From assembly GCA_016800925.1 (NCBI GenBank), contig JABCPU010000220.1:1-64000 (forward strand): a DNA stretch of 64,000 bases, given 5' to 3'. Position 1 is the first letter of the stretch. Each line of letters opens with the position of its first letter. The DNA is from Suillus spraguei. Lineage: Eukaryota; Basidiomycota; Agaricomycetes; Boletales; Suillaceae. A program made the translations under genes and the position numbers. Positions 1-8,811 of the stretch are shown one piece after another. The notes under the pieces are model-generated. The model was not told the origin of the DNA. It saw only the letters and a list, made by a program, of their open reading frames with translations, and ran no database searches.

Positions 1-1
1 A

Positions 2-820
2 CAGTCAACCTCGTCAACAACTACCCTAGATTGCCCCGACTGGCTGTATGAACCTTGCACAAAAGAGCAATGCGAGGCCGCTAAATTACTAGGAATTCCT
101 CCCACCGAGTTGGTAACACTCAGCCCCCGACTCCGCGACCTTCACATACATCCTCCAATGTCTATCCCGACATCATTCGGTCCAATGGACCCTATCTCGC
201 CGGTCTTAGTAAAAGACTTCGGCATAACGTCCCCGTCATCCTCTGACGAACTTCTTGCAGTTGCTGAACGAGCAGTAACTCCTGACCTCCCTACCTCGGC
301 GTATACCCTCACTCCAGCTCAGCAAGCGCAACTTAGACGTGCCAACACTTTGGCCTTAAAACGTATGAGGAAGAATAAAGGGAAGAAGCGCGCCAGATCC
401 ACCAGTCCCACGCCTATCATTTCTCCATCACCCTTACGCAAAGTTCATTCCAACCCCGACGAAAACATGAAATGTCGTGTCTGCGGACTGCTTGGACATC
501 GTCAGAAGAATTGCGTGGAATATCAGTGCAAGGTTTGCAGATATTGGTCGCCCACTCACCTATCCCTCTACTGTCCTAAACGAGTCGGACCTCCCCCCTT
601 CGAGTTAACCTGGAAGGACGAAGGATTCTATGATGCACTTCGTACTTGGGAGAAACAGCTTGATGATGAACGTATTCAGGTGGAAAAGAGGAGGGACTCT
701 AAACGCCGCACTGGTCTTGAAGAAGCCAAGTATATGATGAGTGGGTCGTTTGCTGATGAAGAATATGAGTTCAGCGATGACCCCATTTACTATGCAAATC
801 AAAGTGAGCAAAGTCGGTGA
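2..820 (+). CDS. Retroelement 3' ORF with zinc knuckle (partial, runs off left edge)
   Basis: An open frame enters from the left edge and stops at 818-820; no ATG is needed because the frame is open from base 2. The protein is Pro/Ser-rich with a stretch of basic residues, then a CX2CX4HX4C zinc knuckle (CRVCGLLGHRQKNC) and a second Cys/His cluster (CKVCRYW...LYC). It ends in a charged tail. It is closely similar to the minus-strand ORF at 60.3-61.1 kb, which lies downstream of an integrase, and here it is followed within 25 bp by a polypurine tract and an LTR. It is therefore the last ORF of a Ty3/gypsy-type element, not the 5' gag. Zinc knuckles bind nucleic acid in Gag-like proteins; the exact role of this extra ORF is unknown. 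Confidence 0.75.
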   Translation, partial: QSTSSTTTLDCPDWLYEPCTKEQCEAAKLLGIPPTELVTLSPRLRDLHIHPPMSIPTSFGPMDPISPVLVKDFGITSPSSSDELLAVAERAVTPDLPTSAYTLTPAQQAQLRRANTLALKRMRKNKGKKRARSTSPTPIISPSPLRKVHSNPDENMKCRVCGLLGHRQKNCVEYQCKVCRYWSPTHLSLYCPKRVGPPPFELTWKDEGFYDALRTWEKQLDDERIQVEKRRDSKRRTGLEEAKYMMSGSFADEEYEFSDDPIYYANQSEQSR

Positions 821-830
821 CTTTACGCGT

Positions 831-840
831 AAAAAGGGGG
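831..840 (+). other. Polypurine tract (PPT) of LTR element
   Basis: Ten purines (AAAAAGGGGG) sit three bases before the TGTTACA start of the LTR. This is the normal site and composition of the plus-strand primer of an LTR retrotransposon. It identifies the following LTR as a 3' LTR and fixes the element orientation as plus. Confidence 0.7.
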
Positions 841-843
841 TAA

Positions 844-1317
844 TGTTACAATCGTACGTGCCCCTATTCATTTTCTACTTCATTTACCTTGTATATTATG
901 TAACATGATTCCGACTCATATGCTCAACGCATCTGTACTATAGTTGCCTTCCTTCTTTGGATACGCACTTACATTCTCACGTCTCTCTTGGTCTGTGCGC
1001 ACATATTGGCCTATTTAAGTACAGTGTACTTGTAGTAGATTCCCTACTTTAATCTTACTGGGTTTTACCTGGAATCTCCTTCGCTTAGGTCTCCAACCTA
1101 AGTCGTCTTGAATCATCTCTAAGTCTAAGCACTCCTTAGCCTTAGTCTTTATTCTCACGGATACCTCTTTGACTTGTCATTGAGGCTGAACCCTTGATCA
1201 TACAAAGAATGCGTTCCTTGTACTTTCACCTTGTTCTCTTTTGAACATTGTAAGAACTCCCAGCAGACCGTCTGTGTCTTTTCACTGTCACTGGTGATGC
1301 CACCCCAGTTCGTAACA
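844..1317 (+). repeat. 3' LTR of Ty3/gypsy-type element (474 bp)
   Basis: It begins TGTTACA and ends GTAACA, giving TG...CA ends with short inverted termini. Its reverse complement is matched end to end by 3147-3620, also 474 bp. A TATA-like TATTTAAG lies near 1011. The downstream half carries a strong inverted repeat at 1084-1102. It follows the PPT, so it is a 3' LTR in plus orientation. Base differences between the two copies are scattered, so they are related but not freshly made. Confidence 0.85.
1084..1102. repeat. Conserved LTR stem-loop
   Basis: CTTAGGT and ACCTAAG flank a 5-base loop, giving a perfect 7-bp stem. The same stem and loop are kept in the other LTR (3361-3379). Further CTAAG/CTTAG repeats follow within 50 bp. 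It lies downstream of the TATA-like site, so it would be in the transcript. A role in RNA dimerisation or termination is possible but untested. Confidence 0.6.
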
Positions 1318-2115
1318 TTTTCCATACTTCTGTTCTTCTATTGGCCATTGCTCAATAGGTTCTTGTCCGACCCGATGCTCGGGTTCAGATTCATTCTTGC
1401 GCTTTTCGGCGCGGGGAATCGGTGACACTGGTCGTGGCAGTTGTACACGGGGGGTAGAGTCGGTGGTGTGCTGTGTTTGTACTTCGGGATTATTAGGAAT
1501 AGAAGGGATGACGACTTCCGATTCGGGATCATTAGGAATCGAAGGGATTACGATGGATTTCAGAAGTCGGGAATGTTGCCATTTCTTAGAATGACAATTG
1601 AAGGCTGGGGGCAATCCATTCTTCTTCCAATCCATATCCATATCAACTTCTATTTCATCTGATTTCATTGTTCAGGGAAGGACGAGTGTTTCAGCAGCCC
1701 AATCTATGCTCAGGTTCATTGCACGTAACCATGGAATTCCCAGAAGGATTTGATCTCTTCTTCCTAGTTTGGTGATATTGAATTTTCCATACATGGTTCA
1801 TTCATCAATCTTGACCACTAGGAGACAGTAGTGCATGATTGGCCCCCCTTTGATAAGAGTTCCATCTGCCGTAGTAACTCAAAATGGTGTTTTGAGTTTT
1901 CGTCGTATGATTTGATGGAGTTTCACAAACTCTTCAGAGATAAACGTTCCGGCTGCGCCTGAATCAATAACAGCGGTGGTGTCGACGGATTTTAAGCGAG
2001 TACGCGAATGAAGGGTGATAGGGACATGAAGTTCTTTTCTTTCACCTACAGTGCATACAAGTCTTAGTAATACATTGGGAGAAACATACGTTGAGTCTTT
2101 GTTTCCCCAAGTCAA
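1318..2115 (-). pseudogene. Retroelement protease region, truncated and broken
   Basis: Read on the minus strand, this follows the gag ORF with an overlapping change of frame. The aspartic protease active site is visible as AVIDSGAAGTFIS. A stop at 1879-1881 interrupts the frame. Beyond it the same frame continues with protease-like sequence including LLGIPWL, after a second stop near 1800. A linker rich in Pro and charged residues runs to about 1330. At 1317/1318 the coding sequence is cut by the plus-oriented LTR, so reverse transcriptase is absent here. It belongs with the minus-strand gag and LTR to its right. Confidence 0.7.
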
Positions 2116-2948
2116 ACATCCGCAACAATTCGCCTCACAGTTTCTTCATCTTCTTCCCCTTCTTTGACTTCGGTTTGTCGGAGTGGGGTCTTCTTCTTTC
2201 TGTCAGGACAATTATGGATGTGATGTCCTGTTTTCTTGCATCCGAAGCATTGTCCTTTCTTCATGCATTCGGATCTCTCCGTGTCGGAGATTCGATCTAC
2301 GACCATTGCATTGGAATCGCGATTCGGTATGTAACGTGCGTTTCCATAGTTCTTCTTCTTCTGTTGTGGAGCATGACGTGTCCTCATGGCTTGAAGATGA
2401 TGATGGGAGTTGTCAATGGAAATGCATTGCAGCACAACGTCTCGGAATACTTCTGAAACATCTCCTAGCGCGAAAAGCTTTGTAAGGATACCCCAATTTA
2501 GGCCATCTTGGAAGAATTGGATCTTCATTGCGTTGTCGTTGATATGAGCCTTGGCTGCAAGTGCCTCAAAGTCGGCGATGTAAGTGTGGAGATCTCCGCT
2601 TCCTTGTTTGAGGTCTCTGAGTTTTGTGAGTGCGGTTCCTTTAGTATCCACTGGGTCGAAGGCTTCTTTGAAGCTTTTCATAAAATCCACCATTGTTCCA
2701 TAACCAACTTTTTGTCCAGAGGTGTCAGTTGACTGAGCATAGTCAAGGAATTGTTCTTTCCAAGATCTAGCATTCTTTTCAGTCATGAAGGATGTTATGA
2801 AAATGATCTTCTGCTTGTCGGTGGTGTAAAGCTTTTCGTTGATGTCGAAGCATAGATTGCATGACTGGATAAATTCACGAGATTTGTCACGATCTCCATC
2901 AAAACTGGTTGGCTGACCGATTTTGTATTCAAATTCTTTGGTCGTCAT
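2112..2948 (-). CDS. Ty3/gypsy-type Gag polyprotein
   Basis: A 278-residue ORF in a typical position, about 200 bp after the 5' LTR at 3147-3620 on the minus strand. It has the helical capsid-like layout of retrotransposon Gag (a W-containing stretch, then a KLRDLKQGSGDL-type segment) and ends in a basic region with a zinc knuckle CFGCKKTGHHIHNC (CX2CX4HX4C). The ORF is uninterrupted although the protease downstream is broken. The protease frame overlaps its end, consistent with a programmed shift in the ancestral element. The product would package element RNA in the cytoplasm. The copy is truncated and cannot be autonomous. Confidence 0.8.
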   Translation of the reverse strand: MTTKEFEYKIGQPTSFDGDRDKSREFIQSCNLCFDINEKLYTTDKQKIIFITSFMTEKNARSWKEQFLDYAQSTDTSGQKVGYGTMVDFMKSFKEAFDPVDTKGTALTKLRDLKQGSGDLHTYIADFEALAAKAHINDNAMKIQFFQDGLNWGILTKLFALGDVSEVFRDVVLQCISIDNSHHHLQAMRTRHAPQQKKKNYGNARYIPNRDSNAMVVDRISDTERSECMKKGQCFGCKKTGHHIHNCPDRKKKTPLRQTEVKEGEEDEETVRRIVADV

Positions 2949-3146
2949 ATTTGGCGATTTGTCTTGTGAGTTATACTTTCTCGGTGCCTACACGCGCTGT
3001 CTTGCTGTCTGTTAGGGCTTGTCTTCTGTCAGAGGGCTTCTCTTGACAATTGGTTTAGCGTACGCGTACGCTTAATCTGCTTATCTAAGCAATCAGGGTT
3101 TGGGGTCGAAGACTGATAGTCGACGATCAGGTAGACTTTAATCTTT

Positions 3147-3620
3147 TGTTACGACTGGGATGGCATCACCAGCGACAGTGAAAAGACACAGCCGGTCTGC
3201 TGGGAAGTTCTTACAATGTCCAGAAGAGGACAAGGTGAAAGTACAAGGAACGCGTTCCGAGTACGATCAAGGGTTCGGCCTCAAAGACAAGTCTAAGAGG
3301 TTCTGTGAGAATAGAGACTAAGGCTAAGGAGTGCTTAGACTTAGAGACAATTCAAGACGACTTAGGTTGGAGACCTAAGCAAAGAAGATTCCAGGTAAAA
3401 CCCAGTAAGATTAAAGTAAAGAATCTACTACAAGTACACTGTGCTTATATAGGTAGATATGTGCGCACAGACCAGGTAACCATGAGAATGTAACTGCGTA
3501 TCCTAATAAGGAAGGCATGTGTTGTACAGATGCGTTGAGCATATGAGTCAAAGTCATGTGATATGATATACAAGTAAGAAGATAAAGGGAAAATGAATAG
3601 GGGTACGTACGACTGTAACA
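3147..3620 (-). repeat. 5' LTR of minus-strand Ty3/gypsy-type element (474 bp)
   Basis: On the minus strand it runs from TGTTACAGTCG (at 3620) to CGTAACA (at 3147). It is the reverse-complement partner of 844-1317 with the same length and ends. A TATATAAG promoter-like motif lies near 3450 and the CTTAGGT hairpin is at 3361-3379. Gag begins about 200 bp downstream on the same strand, so this is the 5' LTR. A short GATAA tandem (about four units near 3627-3645) lies just outside it. Confidence 0.85.
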
Positions 3621-3691
3621 GCTATCAGATAAGATAAGATAAGATAGTATCACATGATCTTAGAACCTTCTAGAATATGATGTCATAACTA

Positions 3692-3930
3692 TGTTACAAC
3701 TATCACATTGTACAATTCTCATTTCTATTTTATGATTGGCTAGTAGTTTCAGACTCAGTTTCAATATGTGTATATAGTTAGCTAGTTTCATTGTAGTAGT
3801 TCTTTAGTTCAAACCTCTTGTATCTACATTGTAGCAATTCAAGACGTCCTTGCTCCTCTCTTCTCTTGTGATAACCTTTGTTTGAGTCCTAGTCTCTGCC
3901 CTTGTGTTAATTCATTTGTGGGTTGTGACA
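3692..3930. repeat. Possible second LTR family, solo or decayed (239 bp)
   Basis: The segment opens with TGTTACAAC and closes with GTTGTGACA, which are inverted repeats with one mismatch and TG...CA ends. A TATA-like motif (TATATAG) lies near 3770, followed by T/C-rich sequence. No PPT, primer site or partner LTR is evident. The end of the neighbouring minus-strand ORF appears to run about 20 bp into it, which weakens the boundary. It could also be chance termini in AT-rich DNA. Confidence 0.35.
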
Positions 3931-4448
3931 CTTAGCACTGTCATCTGATCCATATCCTGGTTCATTGTCATCCTCTTCCTCTTGGTTACATGTTCTTGCT
4001 TGTCAAATTTCTTTTGGAAGTATCCTGTCTGAGACGTTTCAGAATGGTCACTCCTTTCCTCATATGGCGATCCTGAACTTCATCAATTCTTTTTGGGTTG
4101 TTCTTCATCCCTGATGGAATCAAGGATTTCAAGGTCATGGGCGAACCCCAAGTCAAATGAGGGGTCTCCTTCACTAGTGGCTGCAGCAAGAACTTGTTGG
4201 ATTCCAAGAACTGCTTTTGCCTTTGAGATCCTTTGCTTCTGGTAGTTGATAATGAAATTGAGACAATGCTCAACAACTTCTGGCTCGAAGTTGGTTGCGT
4301 TATTTTCATCGGACTCTCGTCTCTGAGCAGGGGTATGGGTTTGAGACAAGGATCCTTCATAATCAAAGGAGTTAGTATGACTTTTGTCAAATTCCCATCT
4401 CTGAGCGGAGGTTTGTGTTTGAGACAAGGAATGTTCATAATCAGACAT
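3908..4448 (-). pseudogene. Decayed hypothetical ORF, probably transposon-associated
   Basis: From an ATG at 4448 the frame reads 122 codons to a stop at 4083, then coding-like sequence continues in other frames to an acidic tail (NEPGYGSDDSAKCHN) near 3910. The N-terminus holds two diverged repeats of an SLSQT...AQR motif. The middle has a helical stretch (INYQKQRISKAKAVLGIQQV). I do not recognise a domain with certainty. The feel is of a gene carried by fungal transposons. At least two frame breaks suggest it is dead. Confidence 0.4.
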
Positions 4449-4591
4449 TAATGAGCAAGTTATTGTGATGAATATAAGTATGATGAAAATATAAACTAGT
4501 ACAACGACGGGCAAGTAAGAAGAGGCTAACAGCGATACAAAACATTTACATACCTAGTGCGACAATGGGCGACCTCTCCCTGTGGGAATAA

Positions 4592-4950
4592 TGCATTACA
4601 ATTGTAATTACAAGATACAAGTATTGCATTAATGATTGTAATGATTAATAATGCATATTACCTCATGTATTACCTCATTATAATTAATATTAGTCAGAAA
4701 CATGTTAGATGTTAGAGAGTTTGTTAGAGGATTTGGAGGTTAGTTGTTAGTTGTTAGAGAGTTAGAGGTCAGCTAGTTAGTAGTTAGTAGTTAGCTAGTA
4801 GTTAGTTAGTGCTAGCTAGGATTATATCCTGTCTCGGTTAGTTAAATTAAGTAGGTAATATTAGGTAATGGGTTGGTGTACTGATAGTTACAACGGTTAA
4901 TGCAATACATTAGTCTTGTAACTATCAATCAATTAATGCAATATAATGAC
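4592..4950. mobile_element. MITE-like AT-rich segment with imperfect inverted ends
   Basis: Sequence near 4606-4648 matches the reverse complement of about 4882-4926 at roughly 31 of 43 positions, counted by eye. Both ends carry TATTGCATTAA next to TTACAAGA-type motifs. Between them is AT-rich DNA with GTTAGTTAG repeats. There is no ORF. Size and inverted ends fit a decayed non-autonomous DNA element; a target duplication is not clear. Confidence 0.3.
4700..4815. repeat. Low-complexity GTTAGTTAG tract
   Basis: A run of diverged GTTAG/GTTAGT units, including several AGTTAGT and GTTAGCTAG steps, over about 110 bp. It is a simple-sequence expansion inside the AT-rich segment; no coding potential is seen. 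Confidence 0.6.
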
Positions 4951-5660
4951 AGGGTAGCCTCGACGGGCAAATGAAGAGGCGAGAAGCTCCTAAATTGCCC
5001 ATGCGCAGGAAACAGAAAGAATCTCCGCTAGAAACAGAGATTGCTCAGCATCTGCGTCATGCTGAGAGCGCCCAGAGCGCGTGCCACAAAAGTATCGACC
5101 AATTAGACTTGTGTAAAGAAAGATTAAACTCAATTAATGGGTCCATTAGATCAACGTGACCGTATGTACGGTTGACTATGTGTATCAGGATCGATTTTAC
5201 TAATGCGTTGTTGTATTACACTGTTTGCATTATCACACTGTGCCACACCCCCTTCGCCGTCGTCATCAGCGCTCATCAGCGTGCTCGTCGTCACCATCAT
5301 TGAGCTCGTCATCACCACCAATGTACTCGTTATCGCCGTCAGCATCTTTTGTATCCGTCATCATCCACAAACTGCAAGCAAGAACCCTCGAGTATGTTTC
5401 GAATCTCACTGTACTTTCATTCAAAAGTGTAACATTTCTCAGGCAAAATTAGCGCCCTGATCGGTCGGTAACCGTCGCTTGCGATGCGTATTGGCACTCC
5501 GTGGCATACGGAGCTCACATTCAACATATTTATCGCATAATCCAACGCTCCGAGTCATCACACATATGATCCACAATAATCCATATACTCAAAGCATGTT
5601 TATCATCAACCTTCAAATGCTATTAACAAACTAACGTGTCTACTAGGTTAACGCAACCGT
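4951..5660. other. Intergenic stretch upstream of the WD40-TPR-HET gene
   Basis: No convincing gene. Around 5245-5350 there is a low-complexity tract of TCATCACC/GTCGTC-like triplets that creates spurious ORFs on both strands. The region presumably includes the promoter and 5' UTR of the gene starting at 5661; no clear TATA box was picked out. Confidence 0.4.
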
Positions 5661-8623
5661 ATGTCAGGGGTGCTTGACGTAGCACAACAAGCTTATCTTA
5701 GGCTTCGTGTGAGAAGGCGAGCGACGCCGGCGCAGACAACACAACCAACATCATGTACGATTCGATGGCATACGAGCGCAGTGTCGGCACTTGCATTCTT
5801 CAAAAATGGCCAACAGGTCGTCACAGGTTCAAGGAACCTGCGAATCTGGGATGTGCAGAACAGGGAATTATTAGGAGGGCCATTCGAGGGACACAAGGAC
5901 TGGGTGCAATCAGTCACCGTATCATCAGACAACAAACGAATTGCGAGCGGTGGAAAGGATAAAACCATCATCATCTGGGACGTTGAGAGCAGGCAGATGG
6001 TATTCGATCCGCTGGTGAAGCATTCAGGCTGGGTGAACTCGGTGTGTTTCTCCCCCGACGGCAGGAAACTCGCTAGTGGGTCGTTAGACTCTATGATCGT
6101 TTTATGGGATGTGGAGACTGGTGCTGTCCTTACAGCATTCTATGGTCATAGCAGTTGGGCGTTGAGCGTGGCATTCAGTCCAGATGGGCTAAAGTTAGCC
6201 TCCGGATCCTTGGACGGCACAATCCAGGTCTGGCGGACCGATAACGCTGAGCTTCTTCTCGAGATCAAGGCTCATGAAGATTTAATCACAAGCATCGTAT
6301 GGTCACCTGACAGCGAACAACTTATCTCCGCATCAAGCGACTGCACAGTCAAGTTCTGCAACTCATCGAATGGAGACCAGATTGGTATACCTTGCATCGG
6401 TCACACTGACTCCATCAACTCGCTTTCCATCTCTTCTGACGGCTCCTTCGTTACCACTTCCTCGAGTGACAAGACTGTGCGGTTGTGGAGCACAAGTTCG
6501 CACCAGCAGATAGGACAGGCATTCGAACACACGGTCCGGGTTTGTTTTGCCATAATTTCTCCCAATGGAGACGTGCTCATCAGTGGAGATGACGATGGGA
6601 AGGTTCAACTCTGGTCCATTGAGAACACACTTTCCGCGGCATTCGCGCTGGATTCCTTGTACGACTACTTTTTTGCACACCGCAGTAAGGCAAAGTTGGA
6701 ACGATACCTCTATCCAGAAGCCCTTTCCGACGCGGAAATGGTGTGGACGATATCCGTCATCGCTCTCACAATTGTGCTGATACTGATCATACGCAGGTCA
6801 TTGAACTTAATCCTTCGTCTTATCGTGGATACGAGCTGAAGCATGCAGCACTTCATGGTGCAAAACGCTACGACGAAGCAATTGAGACTTTCCACATCAT
6901 GCTCTCTAAGTTGGATAATGCACCCGACCCACAAATACGACGTAAGCCTCGAATATCTCGTGCGCCAACTTGAATGTAATTCACCCTTTTTGCAGAGCTG
7001 CGCCAGCAGTATGTCAGTATATCCGAAGCACATGACGCCATTCAAAGAGCTATTCATGCTCAATTAGAAAATGCCCCACTTCGGCTGATTAATACCTTCA
7101 CTGGTTATTTATGTGACCGACAAGCACAACTCAACGCATTTGTGACAAGCACAGAGTACAAGGAGATCTTGTCGTTATCGACGACGCCCCTCAAAATGGG
7201 ATCCATCACGGAAGCAGTCGCAAAATACTTCAGTTGGGTTATGTTATCGCATAGGTGGAGCAACAAGGAGCCGCGGCTACTTGACATTCAGGATAAGGAC
7301 CTGTATACGTTGGATCCAGTCGGAACCATGGTCAAGTTACAAAAGTTCTGCGCTGTCGCTCATGATGCGGGGTATCGCTGGGCGTGGAGCGATACGTGCT
7401 GCATCGACCAAAAGAACAATGTTGAGCTCCAAGAATCTATTAATTCCATGTTCACTTGGTATCGCCACTCAGCACTCACCATCGTATACCTATCGGATGT
7501 TCGGACTTCGTCGAAGTGTGGCGCACTTGCACGCAGTACTTGGAACACTCGAGGATGGACGGTCCAGGAGTTCCTTGCTCCTAATGTTGTTCTCTTCTAC
7601 CGAGCAGATTGGACCTTATATCTCGACGACCGCTCACCCAATCACAAGGAGTCTTTCGTCATCATGCAGGAGTTGGAAGGTGCAACAGGTATTAATGCAC
7701 AGGCGCTTGTCGCCTTCCGCCCGGGGATGAGAGACGCCCGAGAAAAACTTCGATGGGCGTCAAGCCGTGTCACTACGTTGCAAGAGGACATCGCGTACTC
7801 CTTGTTCGGCATCTTCGGCGTTTACCTTCCTGTGATATATGGAGAGAAGAAACAAAATGCGCTCGGACGTTTCTTGCAGGAGATCATAGCTCATTCGGGC
7901 GACATTACTGCCCTTGACTGGGTCGGAAAATCATCCAAGTTTAATAGCTGTCTCCCAGCTGACATCACCTCCTATAAAGCTCCACCGTGCATGCCACCAT
8001 TGTTATCTGAGGACGAAATACAGATATCGGTCTTCGCGCTGCAAAACACTGTAGCTGTGGAGTCGGCTCCGAAACTATATACCCTCCTTGACAACCTCAG
8101 TGCTCCTCGCTTCGCGAACTCCAGACTGCAACTTCCTTGCATCACATTTCTTGTCACAGAAGTCAGACGGAGGCGTGGTCAAAATCTGCAATCTTATGAT
8201 GTCAAGGCAGACGGCCTGCAAGACCTGCTCATCACAACCGGAGACAAATTGGTTCAGTTCTCGCGGACCAAGCCCACTCGGCAGACATTCCTGCTGGTTC
8301 GTCCATGGAATCGTCACGACCTTGGGCTGCCTGACTTTGCAGATGATGCATATAGCGTTAACGAATCCGAGCCCGAGTCTCTGTTGGACGATCCGTCCGG
8401 CGACTCTTCCTCAGAAAATGAAGTCGTTGATTTAGGTTCTCAGTCACGAGAGTTGAGGTTGATTGTTAGACTGGGACAGTCGCCTTTTGGTGCACTTTTG
8501 CTAGCGCAGCAGCGTGGTGGGGAGTACAAGAGGATTGCGTCAGATCACAATATCATGGCACGGGTCAAGGACATGGCTTCTGTGTGCGACATGATGGATG
8601 TCAGGACGCTCGAAATATTGTAG
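5661..8623 (+). CDS. WD40-TPR-HET fusion protein (heterokaryon-incompatibility type)
   Basis: Three exons join in frame: 5661-6740, 6797-6941 and 6996-8623 (introns 56 and 54 bp, GT-AG), giving 950 aa. Residues about 30-330 are WD40 repeats (repeated GHxxxVxSVxFSPDG...LASGSxDxxIxxWD). Residues about 361-410 form a TPR-like segment (IELNPSSYRGYELKHAAL, RYDEAIETF). From about 490 comes a HET domain with its three signatures: VMLSHRW, WSDTCCID and TRGWTVQEFLAP. HET domains trigger cell death in fungal non-self recognition; WD40/TPR arrays are typical sensors. No NACHT/NB-ARC nucleotide-binding domain is present, unlike HET-E/HET-D. The tail after about residue 800 is acidic and unrecognised. An upstream exon cannot be excluded. 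Confidence 0.85.
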
Positions 8624-8811
8624 TCGCATTTCGGGAGAACGATTAGTCCTCTTGCATGGGCCCATCTAATGAAAAGCCACTGCCTGTCCATAAGTCTTAG
8701 GTACATTCAGGGCAGTTCATGCGCGTCCGTCCTTATCACTGAAAATACGTAGAAGTTGGTATGTGCTAACCTATCGATTGATTGACATTGCAGTATATAA
8801 TCGTAGAATTG

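Noticed and set aside
1288..1668. Overlapping ORFs on both strands around 1.3-1.7 kb
   Set aside because: They run across the LTR/protease junction; the minus-strand one is the linker of the broken retroelement protease and the others are shadows.
3627..3645. GATAAGATAAGATAAGATA tract as a regulatory GATA cluster
   Set aside because: It is a short tandem repeat directly outside an LTR, far from any iron-related gene; a simple repeat is the better explanation.
5225..5460. Ser/His-rich ORFs near 5.2-5.4 kb
   Set aside because: Produced by a short TCATCACC/GTCGTC-like repeat; open in several frames at once.
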